Positions 54,689-64,000 of a DNA stretch of 64,000 nt are shown piece after piece. Location of the stretch: the NCBI GenBank assembly GCA_004352715.1, contig SCFE01000023.1, forward strand, positions 1,932,101-1,996,100. The letters run 5' to 3'. The DNA is from Hofstenia miamia (lineage: Eukaryota; Xenacoelomorpha; Acoela). Every line of letters starts with the position of its first letter. The stretch's first letter is position 1. The notes under the pieces are model-generated. The model searched no databases and was not told where the DNA came from. It saw only the letters and a list, made by a program, of their open reading frames with translations. A program made the position numbers and the translations under genes.

Positions 54689-54875
54689 CAGTGGGATTCC
54701 AAATGAACTAGGAAATATCTCACCATGAAGTTCAATTATAGTACCATTTTTAATAGAGAAACTTCATTACAGATGAAGAAGAACAATGTTCATTATAGAG
54801 AGAGTCTATTACAGAGGAAATCTATAATAGAAGAAGTTCATTATTGAGGATGTTCACTATAGGTTATTTCTACTG
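54689..54875. mobile_element. Possible pogo/Tigger-like MITE with stacked degenerate repeats
   Basis: After TA, CAGTGGGATTCC opens a run of 15-17 base degenerate units: TTCATTACAGA, TTCATTATAGAGAG, TCTATTACAGAGG, TCTATAATAGAAG, TTCATTATTGAGG, TTCACTATAGG. It closes near TTTCTACTG. Subterminal arrays of TTCGTTATAGAGA-like units are typical of pogo-type elements. The right end is weak. Confidence 0.45.
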
Positions 54876-55089
54876 GACTATGAAAAAATAGCGGCAATAC
54901 TCTGTTCCAGGCTGTTTAAAATGAGTTATAGATTTACGATGTCATTTATTAAAGCTAATTTTTCTAACTCTCTTAATTTCTAGACTTAAAATATCCATAA
55001 ATATTGCGTACATGAAAGCTAATGTTCAAAATCTTTGGAATGGTGCAATGACATAGCGTCTGAATCGGCTGGGTATTTTTATCAATTTT

Positions 55090-55090
55090 G

Positions 55091-55126
<36 letters not shown>

Positions 55127-55447
55127 CTTTGGTGCAGTAAACAACATGTTTCACGTAGCCCCACAAGAAAAAATCCAAGGGTGTTATATCCGGGGAACGA
55201 GGGGGCCAAGGTATCTGATTTCGTTTTGATAAACCAAGAAACACATTGTGCTTTTTCTTGCGCAGTAGTCATTTTAAACAAGGGTTGGTGTTATGAAGTT
55301 TTATTCTGGTCGGTGTCACCTTATTTATCTCAGTGGTGGATCTGTTGTATTGATTGACCTCTGAGTCTGACTGGCCGAATTTTGATAGCACATCTTAAAT
55401 TTTTTAATGAATGTATAAAAATGTCTAAAGACTTTTTGGACACCCTA
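55090..55447 (-). mobile_element. Internally deleted mariner-like element
   Basis: The right end (plus strand CTTTTTGGACACCCTATA) is a mariner-type terminal repeat. On the minus strand a transposase N-terminus (MTTAQEKAQCVSWFIKTKSD, ATG at 55272) joins within a few codons, in a shifted frame, to the C-terminal WPPRSPDITPLDFFLWGYVK region. Most of the gene is deleted. A (TA)n tract at about 55092-55122 obscures the left end. Confidence 0.7.
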
Positions 55448-55923
55448 TATAATGAATGTGAATTGTATTCGAAATGTTTTTGAACAATTTTAAATGACTG
55501 CTAAATATACGTGTATGGTTATTTCCTTTTTATTTATTCTTTATGACCGTTAATCTTTGATATGATGATAATAGTTAAAATATTTTACCTAGTGTATGGT
55601 AGATTAATTTTTAATAAGAGAATGGTGTGCACACCTTATTCTAACGAATCAATACTAATATTTCCTTTTTTAAACAACCTTTCATCCAATTGACGCATCA
55701 TATTTTGTGTAATTTATTAATAATTTGCATTCGCAATATTGTTGGAATTTCGAAATTAGTTTACAGCATTTGTAATTCATAAGCAGGTGAAATCTTGAAT
55801 TGATTTATTCATTTTGTTTTAATTCCAGATTTATATTGATTAATTATCATTTATAAAAACATCTATTATCTTGTTACTAGAACTAGAATTAATAATAAAT
55901 GCGACTATTTGTATTCTTTATTG
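55448..55923. other. AT-rich DNA upstream of the unknown gene
   Basis: No promoter motif stands out and no coding pattern is visible. Confidence 0.45.
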
Positions 55924-57012
55924 ATGTTGACTCGTTGCCAGCACTTTCGCCGTCTTGCGACTAATGATGGCATTGCTTGTTGTCTTAAGTGCATAGGATC
56001 TTTCATGCCTGGTCGATTGTTATCTGTTTTTAATGATGCATCACGCCTCCAAGCCTCTACTTCAAAGACCCACACTAAGTCCCTGGAGAACCTCTCATCA
56101 TCCGTAATCGGGGTTTCAATTCCTCCGCCCAATAAAGATTTCTCTAAATCCATGGAAGAATTAAACGAGATTGCTGTGTCAAGGTTGACACCGAATGCAA
56201 TTAATCGTCGCATCGAACGAGTGACTACATCAAAATCACTGGAGTTTCTAAATCAAGAACCTCCCAAGTTATCTACTTATACCCCACCTCGGGGGTTTCG
56301 AACTAGTGCAATATCAAAGCTTCGATCTTCAAAATCGAGAGTCACTCGTGCTTATAAACACATACCTCCACCACCCGACTTTTCGGATAGCAATTTGCTT
56401 ACTACTGTTCCACCGCCAATTGATTTCAGAGATAAGTCGTCGAGTATTTCAAACATACCACCTCCCCCATCATTTGCTGATGATGGCGCGGCCGATAAAA
56501 GTGAAGAAAAAAAACCCAAGACTGAAAATAAATACATATCCCATTTACTAGTAAAACTGCGACCAATTAATGAGTATCAGAATCCGCATTCAAATCAGTT
56601 GGCAGTGCCTGACACATCCAAAGGAAACTCCCTTGAAAGTCGTACTAGTTCACAGAGAGTTTGGTCCCCAAATTTTTGGCCAAAGAATAATGGATTTTCT
56701 GATTTCAAGGAAGGGTATGTAGCATTATATATATATATATATATATATGTAAATTATCATTATATCAATGACTTGAGTAAATTTTGCGATATATACATGT
56801 AGGCAGGTGTAAAGTTCATATCAGGGAATGCATCCCTTTTATTTTTTAGAAGCTCTAATCCTTGTTCGCTTCAAGCAAAGGATTCTTTGCTAGTCATACC
56901 AATATTGTTTAGAAAAAAATCGCCTACTGAGCTAAATCTTTGCATTTGGTGCTTAGATAGCCAACTTGATCCTACAAATTTATTTCATGCGCGAAAGAAG
57001 AGAGCACGTTAA
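55924..57012 (+). CDS. Unrecognised spliced host gene (Pro-rich, repeated SKSLE motifs)
   Basis: Exon 55924-56714 is one open frame of 263 codons. It ends ..FSDFKE plus two bases at a good donor (GG then GTATGT). Intron 56715-56849 starts with a (TA)n tract and ends in a strong acceptor (CCCTTTTATTTTTTAG). Exon 56850-57012 continues in phase for 53 codons (LLVIPILFRKKSPTELNLCI, then LFHARKKRAR) to TAA. The protein has three related motifs (TKSLENL, SKSMEEL, SKSLEFL) and three Pro clusters (IPPPPDF, VPPPIDF, IPPPPSF). It is otherwise Ser/Lys-rich, suggesting a disordered adaptor that could bind EVH1, SH3 or profilin-type partners (inference only). The start is uncertain: an ATG at 55924 is available, but an acceptor (TTGCCAG, ending 55941) could make this an internal exon. 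I do not recognise the family. Confidence 0.55.
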
Positions 57013-57640
57013 ATTGCCTGATAGAAATTCAAATAGATTATCAATATTTCTGGAGGTCTATATACCTGCTGTTGTTTATAAGGAATGCATACGCATGTAA
57101 ACAAAATTTTAATTTGAGTCAATTTTGACACTTTTGGTACTTCTAGTGTTAAGTCGTATCTTCAAAAAATTTTTCAACTTCTGCTCAAAATATTAGAACT
57201 GTTCATGTTTATTTTGAAAATAATCTACTCTGAGGAGATCTGTGCTCCGTTTGTGATTTTTAAGTTAAATTTGAATTCATTTTAAATGTTTGCTCCACCT
57301 GGGATAATTTTATCATTAGTATTAATTGTTACTTAGTAATATACATTAAGAGTTTTAATACATGGCTTAATTTTTTTAAAATAGATATACTATTTAATAC
57401 ATTGTTATAGAATCATGTTATCGTTTGGATGTGTAAATACCAGTGTGTATGGAAATGAGCTCCATAAGTGTTTTTCTAATTTGACCTAATCTATGCGCAG
57501 GATCATCGGTTTATTTTCGAAATGAATTAATTTAAATAGAGCTCATTTGCTTGAAACGAATTTTTTTGACATTCCGTGAATTAAATATCCAAGAATGCAA
57601 ACAAATCGAATGTTTTGACAATTTTCAATATTATTTTATT
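57013..57640. other. AT-rich intergenic or intronic DNA
   Basis: No coding pattern between the candidate terminal exon and the next open frame. Confidence 0.45.
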
Positions 57641-57647
57641 CAAATAG

Positions 57648-57878
57648 AAACCTAACTTAGAAGAGGAAGCAGTTACCTTTCTAAAACACGAAGCCTGCAA
57701 ATATCGTTTTCCACTTGTCGACCCTGATTTTCTCAAATGCAATGGATCATTTCAATATACCAATAATCTAAATTCTCAGTTCCTTCAAGAATGTAATTTG
57801 AATTCTTTGCGTTTTATTCTCATAGGACAGACGTGTACAATGATTACACTAAATACCGTTAGAATATTCGTTTTATAG
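57648..57878 (+). CDS. Possible exon of unknown gene
   Basis: After an acceptor-like TTATTTTATTCAAATAG, 76 codons stay open: KPNLEEEAVTFLKHEACKYR, then FPLVDPDFLKCNGSFQYTNN. The composition is protein-like. Its phase does not fit the 56714 donor (a stop would follow), so its place in a transcript is unclear. The true donor might be at CAAGAAT/GTAATT near 57800. Confidence 0.3.
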   Translation, partial: KPNLEEEAVTFLKHEACKYRFPLVDPDFLKCNGSFQYTNNLNSQFLQECNLNSLRFILIGQTCTMITLNTVRIFVL

Positions 57879-57925
57879 TAGTTTTTTAAAACGGAAAATA
57901 ACAAAAAATGAGTGTTTTACAACAG

Positions 57926-58014
57926 AATGCACTTGAAAGTCGTACTAGTTCACAGAGAATTTGGTCCCCAAATTTTTGGCCAGAAAATAATGGATTTTCT
58001 GATTTCAAGGAAGG
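57926..58014 (+). repeat. Duplicate of the 56626-56714 exon end, with donor
   Basis: 89 bases (CTTGAAAGTCGTACTAGTTC through GATTTCAAGGAAGG) repeat the last part of the unknown gene's exon with about five changes. The following GTATG donor and the TA microsatellite are also repeated. An acceptor-like TTTTACAACAG precedes it in the same phase, so it could serve as an alternative exon. Confidence 0.75.
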
Positions 58015-58051
58015 GTATGCAGCATTATCTATATATATATATATATATATA

Positions 58052-58100
58052 NNNNNNNNNNNNNNNNNNNNNNNNNNNNNNNNNNNNNNNNNNNNNNNNN
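58052..58100. other. Assembly gap in a (TA)n tract, 49 N
   Basis: It follows the microsatellite behind the duplicated exon. Confidence 0.95.
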
Positions 58101-58650
58101 GTTATACCCGGTATGATCTAGGTCAGAAAAGCAAAGCGCACTGTTAATATGTTGTAAGTAATCCACCTTCATTCACCTTTTCTTCCATTATTATTATGTT
58201 GCGAAAAGGAGAGATCCAGTTTTTAGTTACAATGGCTATCCTTGGTATGTAAATGCATAGCAAATTGTTTAGGACTATGTCATTAAATTGTTGGTAGATC
58301 GTTTGCATTGTGGTCTAAATTCTATCTTCATGCCCTATAATTAAAGTAGTTTCTGCAAAGAAAAGACCGCTCTGAAAAAATATGCAATTTCTGAGGCTTT
58401 TAGGTTGATGTATCGTTTTCTGAATTCTCTTGAAATGTAAGCGACTTATTAATTAATCTTTTGGCTTATCAGCCCATATACGTTCGAAATATTTCCCCTC
58501 ATATTTTCGTGTTAGGGCTGAAAATCGCCAAACGTACTTAACCTATTATGAAATTAAATAATGCGGAGATATAGAAATTTGGTCGCAATTATTGGGGGGA
58601 AAGTTCGAACTTAATGTTGGAAATTCGTTCTAATATTTATTGCTGTGGTT
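58101..58650. other. AT-rich DNA, nothing recognised
   Basis: No coding pattern between the two gaps. Confidence 0.45.
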
Positions 58651-59650
58651 NNNNNNNNNNNNNNNNNNNNNNNNNNNNNNNNNNNNNNNNNNNNNNNNNN
58701 NNNNNNNNNNNNNNNNNNNNNNNNNNNNNNNNNNNNNNNNNNNNNNNNNNNNNNNNNNNNNNNNNNNNNNNNNNNNNNNNNNNNNNNNNNNNNNNNNNNN
58801 NNNNNNNNNNNNNNNNNNNNNNNNNNNNNNNNNNNNNNNNNNNNNNNNNNNNNNNNNNNNNNNNNNNNNNNNNNNNNNNNNNNNNNNNNNNNNNNNNNNN
58901 NNNNNNNNNNNNNNNNNNNNNNNNNNNNNNNNNNNNNNNNNNNNNNNNNNNNNNNNNNNNNNNNNNNNNNNNNNNNNNNNNNNNNNNNNNNNNNNNNNNN
59001 NNNNNNNNNNNNNNNNNNNNNNNNNNNNNNNNNNNNNNNNNNNNNNNNNNNNNNNNNNNNNNNNNNNNNNNNNNNNNNNNNNNNNNNNNNNNNNNNNNNN
59101 NNNNNNNNNNNNNNNNNNNNNNNNNNNNNNNNNNNNNNNNNNNNNNNNNNNNNNNNNNNNNNNNNNNNNNNNNNNNNNNNNNNNNNNNNNNNNNNNNNNN
59201 NNNNNNNNNNNNNNNNNNNNNNNNNNNNNNNNNNNNNNNNNNNNNNNNNNNNNNNNNNNNNNNNNNNNNNNNNNNNNNNNNNNNNNNNNNNNNNNNNNNN
59301 NNNNNNNNNNNNNNNNNNNNNNNNNNNNNNNNNNNNNNNNNNNNNNNNNNNNNNNNNNNNNNNNNNNNNNNNNNNNNNNNNNNNNNNNNNNNNNNNNNNN
59401 NNNNNNNNNNNNNNNNNNNNNNNNNNNNNNNNNNNNNNNNNNNNNNNNNNNNNNNNNNNNNNNNNNNNNNNNNNNNNNNNNNNNNNNNNNNNNNNNNNNN
59501 NNNNNNNNNNNNNNNNNNNNNNNNNNNNNNNNNNNNNNNNNNNNNNNNNNNNNNNNNNNNNNNNNNNNNNNNNNNNNNNNNNNNNNNNNNNNNNNNNNNN
59601 NNNNNNNNNNNNNNNNNNNNNNNNNNNNNNNNNNNNNNNNNNNNNNNNNN
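58651..59650. other. Assembly gap, 1000 N
   Basis: The right edge is a (TA)n tract. Confidence 0.99.
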
Positions 59651-59875
59651 ATATATATATATATATATATATACATTGATTTTGTAGTTATATCACATTG
59701 GAAGATTTTATTTTTTTGTTCAAAGTAGCCCCGCTCTACGGTACCTAAAATAATTTTTATTTCGCTTAATGAAAAATATATTTTACTAATTTTTTGAATT
59801 GTTGCTAAAGCAGAACAATAATATGAATTTTCTATTTATTCTCATTTATTCCATCCCAAAGGTCTATCTTGGTTT

Positions 59876-60113
59876 CAGGGGCGTACCCAGGATTTTCTGA
59901 CGGGGGACATCATTGTCATTCCCTAATGCGGGGCAAAGCCCCGCAAAAAGTTTTGAAAATATTGAGAAAATAGACTCTAAAAATGCATTTCACGATCCTA
60001 GATTTTACATTTTTCAATTATTTTACAAAATTTTTTTGATTTATCCAGTCAAAATTAAATTTGGAAACCTGAGGGGGGACATGGTGGAATGTCCCCCCCT
60101 GCGTACGCCACTG
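59876..60113. mobile_element. hAT-like MITE, copy 1
   Basis: The ends are CAGGGGCGTACCCAGGATTT and (right) GCGTACGCCACTG, imperfect inverted repeats. Flanks CTTGGTTT and GTTGGTTT form an 8-bp duplication with one mismatch. Its inner sequence is shared with 62843-63011. Non-coding. Confidence 0.75.
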
Positions 60114-60121
60114 GTTGGTTT

Positions 60122-60730
60122 CCAGGTAACTGTGTTCCAGTGAGTTTGTTGAATATACATTATATTTTTAACCTAGTCCCCGTTAGTTCACATTCTTCCT
60201 TACAAACATATTAATGAATTACATAATTCATTCTTTGGTTGATTGTGAATTTGCTTCTTGTTAAAACATTAATTAACTGGTTCACGACTTACGCTAAATG
60301 ATTGACGTTTCGTAATCTCAGAGAATGCCTACCTGTATTCATTCATACTACAATGGAATACGATGTGTACAGGTGTTTCCCCAACAGCGCCTGTCCATCA
60401 CAGCTCATGACAGCAATCAACGTTTTCTATATTTCTTCTCGTTTGACGAAGGCTTCCTTTAAACAGTTCGTGTTTATAGCATTAGAAGCAATATTCTATT
60501 GTATTTAAAACAATGTTCCTAATTTAAGCTGTATCACGTTTTTTATTTTCTGCGTCTCTCTTGCTAAAATGCGAATAATTCGATGTGCATTGACTCTTAG
60601 TTGGTATTAGGATTTAGTCGGACTATCTAGTCTCATATATCTTGTACCTGGGACTAATTATTGCAGTGGGACTGAGACTAATGTGGGGCAGCAACCATAA
60701 ATGAAGAAGCAGATTTTGGAATTATACTTA
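60122..60730. other. AT-rich DNA, nothing recognised
   Basis: Only short frames; no repeat ends. Confidence 0.45.
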
Positions 60731-60732
60731 TA

Positions 60733-61307
60733 CCCAGTAATCATAGAACTGTCGTAGCGACGTCGCTGAACGACATAATAACGACACTACAACGACATTA
60801 CAAAACAACGTCTTTTCACGATAAAACGACAAACTATCAATAAAAATGCAGTTCTTAAAAAATTTATCTTCAGTTTGTCATAATACTAAAATTATTCCTA
60901 TTTTTAAATATTTTTTGCTAGGCGGAATTATACACCGCCACTAACCCGCACTATAGACGCCACTCAAACAATTCAACGCCTATTAACCCTTTCAACCCGG
61001 ATGGTACATATATGTACCATTTAACTTTTCTAACAGCATAACGGCAACAATATACTAGTATACAGAACCCAATAGTACAATAGTATAAGTTAAAAAAATA
61101 CAATGGTAAATATATGTAGCACATTAAAATTTTGTCTCATATAATAGTAATCATCATAAACTTTATAAAACAACTTTACATTATGTGTTTTAGCCATCTA
61201 GAATTTAAAAATAATAATAATTACAGAAAAAAAATTTCGGGTTGAAAGGGTTAAACGCCAAAACACCACAAAAACGACGTCGTTACAACAGTTCTATGTT
61301 TACTGGG
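60733..61307. mobile_element. TA-flanked MITE carrying a nested piggyBac-like MITE
   Basis: TA (60731-60732) is followed by CCCAGTAATCATAGAACTGT. The right end is its inverse (plus strand ACAGTTCTATGTTTACTGGG) followed by TA (61308-61309). TIRs extend about 35 bases through CGACGTCG. The inner side has repeated ACGACA words at 11-12 base spacing (60766-60835). Confidence 0.8.
60987..61250. mobile_element. piggyBac-like MITE at TTAA
   Basis: TTAA flanks both sides (60983-60986, 61251-61254), with 13-bp inverted ends CCCTTTCAACCCG. The TTAA target and CCC..GGG termini are diagnostic of piggyBac-type transposition. It is 264 bp, non-coding, and inserted in the TA-flanked MITE. Confidence 0.88.
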
Positions 61308-61309
61308 TA

Positions 61310-62842
61310 ATTGCTGTTATTTTTTTACCACAATAGAAATTATATTGCTCCACAAATGGTACCATGAGGTAGAAATATTGTATGGGACTCGCATGGGATG
61401 TGACTTGAACCAAATCCAATAATACCACAAAGCCATAGTTTATAAGCCTTATCCATTCTCCACACCATTCAATCATAAAATTGTCAAATAAAATCTTCAA
61501 TTACGTCACGACAAGTAAAATACTAATGACTCATTGTACTCTCAAATAATTTTTTATCACCTTAGCTTATTGAACATTGCAAAAAATGTTTTAGGAGCAA
61601 TGCCATTGTTTTTCAATGTGATAAAACGTAGGCCAATTTCTCTAGTTGTAAACAGAGCTTCCAATGTTTGACCAAATTAAAATGTCAAATTATGTTTCAA
61701 AATTTGAAGAGTATTCAAATCAAAGTTTGATTTGAATTGTGAAAATTTCTTACATTTAATTTTAGTTTTAATATTTATTCGATTTTAATTGAAATTTTGA
61801 TTTGTCAAATGTGCTAAAAATCATGTAAATAAATGTAGTCTATTTTTAAATCAATATGCAATCCGTAAACATTTTGCACACAACAAAAAATCATTGTATA
61901 ACATCAATGATGTTAAGTGCCCTTTATGATTAGCCTTAAACTTTGCTAAACTATACTGATGGGAGATACTGTTTTCAATAAATCAGATTTTTTAAAAATT
62001 ACTAATTATCTCCTCACCTTCATAGTTTTCAGACAGATAATATCAAAAACTCAGGGGACAAATTTTTTATGTAGATGGACTACTGAACTGTCATTTAAAA
62101 AAAGTTTCCAAAAACCATCAAAAATTGAGACCTCATACTAACGGCAAAGGAAAACATCACAGCACTAATAAAAAATAAAAACTGATTGATGTGATATGAA
62201 TATTTGAATTTTATATTTCAAAACTTCAATAGACAAAAGCTATCCACTAGATGTGCTTTTCAACTAAAATAAACTTTCTAATTCGGAAGTAAATATGTCA
62301 AGGGATGTTCAAATGTTTCATCCAAAGATGGATATGGTCCAAAATTTAGCCCCAACCCCGATCCAGCCCATTTAAATTAATGCTAAAAATTCTTCAATAT
62401 TTCGGTTTATTAAACCCTAAATTGGCATATTAGAAACTTCTAATAAAATCTACACACTGAAATTGAAAATCTTAAGTTGAACTTAAGAAGATTATATGGT
62501 GCTAGTAATGTGAAATTTAAAAAAATATTTTATTTTTTACCTCATTTTTTATAAATTATATAGCCTATTTTACGGCCCATTTTTCGAGTACCTTGGCGCA
62601 TGTCAATCCCTGGTTTCACCCCTAAAATTTAAATAACAATGCACCATGGCGACCCCAAAATCTCGCGTCTAACAACGAAAGTTTTTCCAACAGCATTTAT
62701 GCTAACTAATTTTCATATGTAACGTAATCTCATTTAAGAGTCCAAAATTCGTGTAATCCCATTTTGAAATCTTCTGAATGTATATAGAATAAATGCATTG
62801 CAATGGCTATGATACGCCCTTCTGTCATTATAGCGACTTCAT
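61310..62842. other. AT-rich DNA, nothing recognised
   Basis: Short frames only. No coding homology or repeat ends seen. Confidence 0.45.
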
Positions 62843-63011
62843 CAGGGGCGTACCCAGGATTTTCTGACCGAGGGGAGACATCATTGTTATTCCCTAAAAT
62901 TTTTGAAAATATTTTTTATGAAAATTTTTTGATTTATCCAGTCAAAATTAAATTTGGAAACCTGACGGGAGGGGGACATTCCACCATGTCCCCCCTCTGG
63001 GTACGCCACTG
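62843..63011. mobile_element. hAT-like MITE, copy 2
   Basis: Same family as 59876-60113 (CAGGGGCGTACCCAGGATTT start, GGGTACGCCACTG end, shared GATTTATCCAGTCAAAATTA core), with about 70 bases less in the middle. Flanks GACTTCAT and TACTTCAT match at seven of eight bases. Confidence 0.75.
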
Positions 63012-63550
63012 TACTTCATACAAATATTTATTCGTAATTTATGTTAACATATTTTGTTTGCATTTTATAATTCATTAATTCTTACTTCGTTCAATCCTGT
63101 AGCTCTTCACCGAGAATTGTACTGTGTTTTGGGAAGGCATGACATTATTTATGCTTTAAGCGGTAACATACTGTTTCTATTCAACTGTCCCAATGAATGA
63201 GTTGGCATTGTTATTAAGCGGAATATGTAACACCAGGTTCACCTCCAACCTAATTAAAACAATTTCCTCTGCAAACTAAGCCTCCCTCGCCTTTGTCATT
63301 ATTTCGCACCCACTCCCGTTAATTATTCATAATCATTTCAACCGTCATCCTATGAAATCTTTAATTGAATGATCAAATATTTAATAGAAATCTACCGTCT
63401 CCACTTCGAAGAAACAACAGAGTGCACTGTTATTAAAGTAGCCGCAACATTTCAACTTAGTTAAGAAGTTTGGCACTTTTACCAGGTGCTCAAAATTTAC
63501 GCTTTGAAAATTATTTAGTTTATTTAAACACGTTTCCTATAACCATGAAA
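63012..63550. other. AT-rich DNA, nothing recognised
   Basis: No gene or repeat border recognised. Confidence 0.45.
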
Positions 63551-63873
63551 CAGTCTTGTCAACGAGGTTTAGCGAGTCGAGCTTGCGCACTGCAGCTGGT
63601 ATACTTATAGTTCTGCTTTTTAAATTGTTTCTGTAAATTTTTTATTTTTTCATTCAATATACCTTTTTTTATAATCTTATTTTAAAATGTTTATTAAGCA
63701 ATTGGAAGAGCTATGTAAAAAATTTGAGAGCGCAATATTTTAAAAAAACATCGAGCTAAAACGAGCCTCATTGAATGGTTCTATATAGCGAACCGAGCCG
63801 AACCGAAACTACTCAAAAGAAACACGACCCGAACCGAACCAAGCTTAAAAATTTCACCTCGTTGACAAGTCTG
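63551..63873. mobile_element. hAT-like MITE of a second family
   Basis: The ends are CAGTCTTGTCAACGAGGT and, in reverse complement, CAGACTTGTCAACGAGGT. Flanks CCATGAAA and CCTTGAAA match at seven of eight bases. The interior has repeated CCGAAC words (63790-63840). Non-coding, 323 bp. Confidence 0.75.
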
Positions 63874-64000
63874 CCTTGAAATAGTAAAAAACTGGTGTTT
63901 TTGACAACTGCTTGTCATAGGATTTTTAAATTGTTCTAGTGTTAGGCCACGGTTAGACTAGTGATTGGTTCAAAAGTGATCTATCACATTTGAAAGAATT
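63874..64000. other. Window edge, nothing recognised
   Basis: No feature seen in the last 127 bases. Confidence 0.5.

Noticed and set aside
55035-55357. Frames with runs of Ile-Tyr (also at 267, 361, 57908)
   Set aside because: These are translations of (TA)n microsatellites.
1-64000. tRNA, rRNA or CRISPR features
   Set aside because: No cloverleaf with A/B boxes, ribosomal core sequence or regularly spaced direct repeats was found by eye; the tRNA-Trp match is only a retroelement primer site.

Overview
This window looks like AT-rich metazoan nuclear DNA, most likely from an invertebrate. It has spliced host exons with GT-AG introns, non-LTR and Ty3/Gypsy retroelements, and mariner/Tc1, MULE, Merlin, hAT-like and piggyBac-like DNA transposons. 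(TA)n microsatellites are frequent, and several N gaps sit in or beside them. The mariner remnants resemble arthropod ones, but I cannot name the organism. Nothing here is prokaryotic: there are no operons, Shine-Dalgarno starts or CRISPR arrays.

Region by region: 0.75-1.4 kb is a deleted mariner. The one confidently named host gene is CSTF2 (cleavage stimulation factor 64 kDa subunit, minus strand, five exons between 5503 and 2796, 3' part not found). An opposite-strand LINE fragment lies in its large intron, and a possible unrelated membrane-protein terminal exon lies downstream. 5.9-9.8 kb is a nearly complete CR1/L2/Jockey-type non-LTR retrotransposon: ORF1 with a PHD-like finger and an RRM-like domain, ORF2 with APE endonuclease and RT. 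10633-14654 is a full-length MULE DNA transposon with inverted ends and a perfect 9-bp target duplication. It encodes a Ulp1-like cysteine protease fused ahead of a MULE transposase, broken by one frameshift. 14.9-16.8 kb is an inverted compound of two Merlin fragments around two histone-type mRNA 3' stem-loops.

18-42 kb is a graveyard of a Ty3/Gypsy family. Copy A is partial. Copy B is about 10.5 kb with LTRs, a tRNA-Trp-type primer site, gag, protease, RT/RNase H, integrase, an unrecognised ORF3 region and a polypurine tract. Copy C is truncated and scrambled by assembly. Short solo LTRs sharing the Gypsy LTR ends are scattered here with 4-bp duplications. From about 22.6 to 45.85 kb CpG is almost absent. 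One repeat family present inside and outside this block shows its CpGs replaced by TpG or CpA only inside, which points to a methylated, deaminating domain.

46.9-48.3 kb is a second 9-bp-TSD element with about 265-bp inverted repeats carrying 10-bp-phased CACGCG motifs. 49-64 kb is mostly quiet, AT-rich DNA with several MITEs (one nested pair), a deleted mariner, and an unrecognised spliced host gene at 55.9-57.0 kb whose exon end is duplicated at 57.9 kb. N gaps and single-N joins flanked by exact duplications mark assembly problems. The genes do not form a pathway: two or three host genes are set in a dense transposon landscape.
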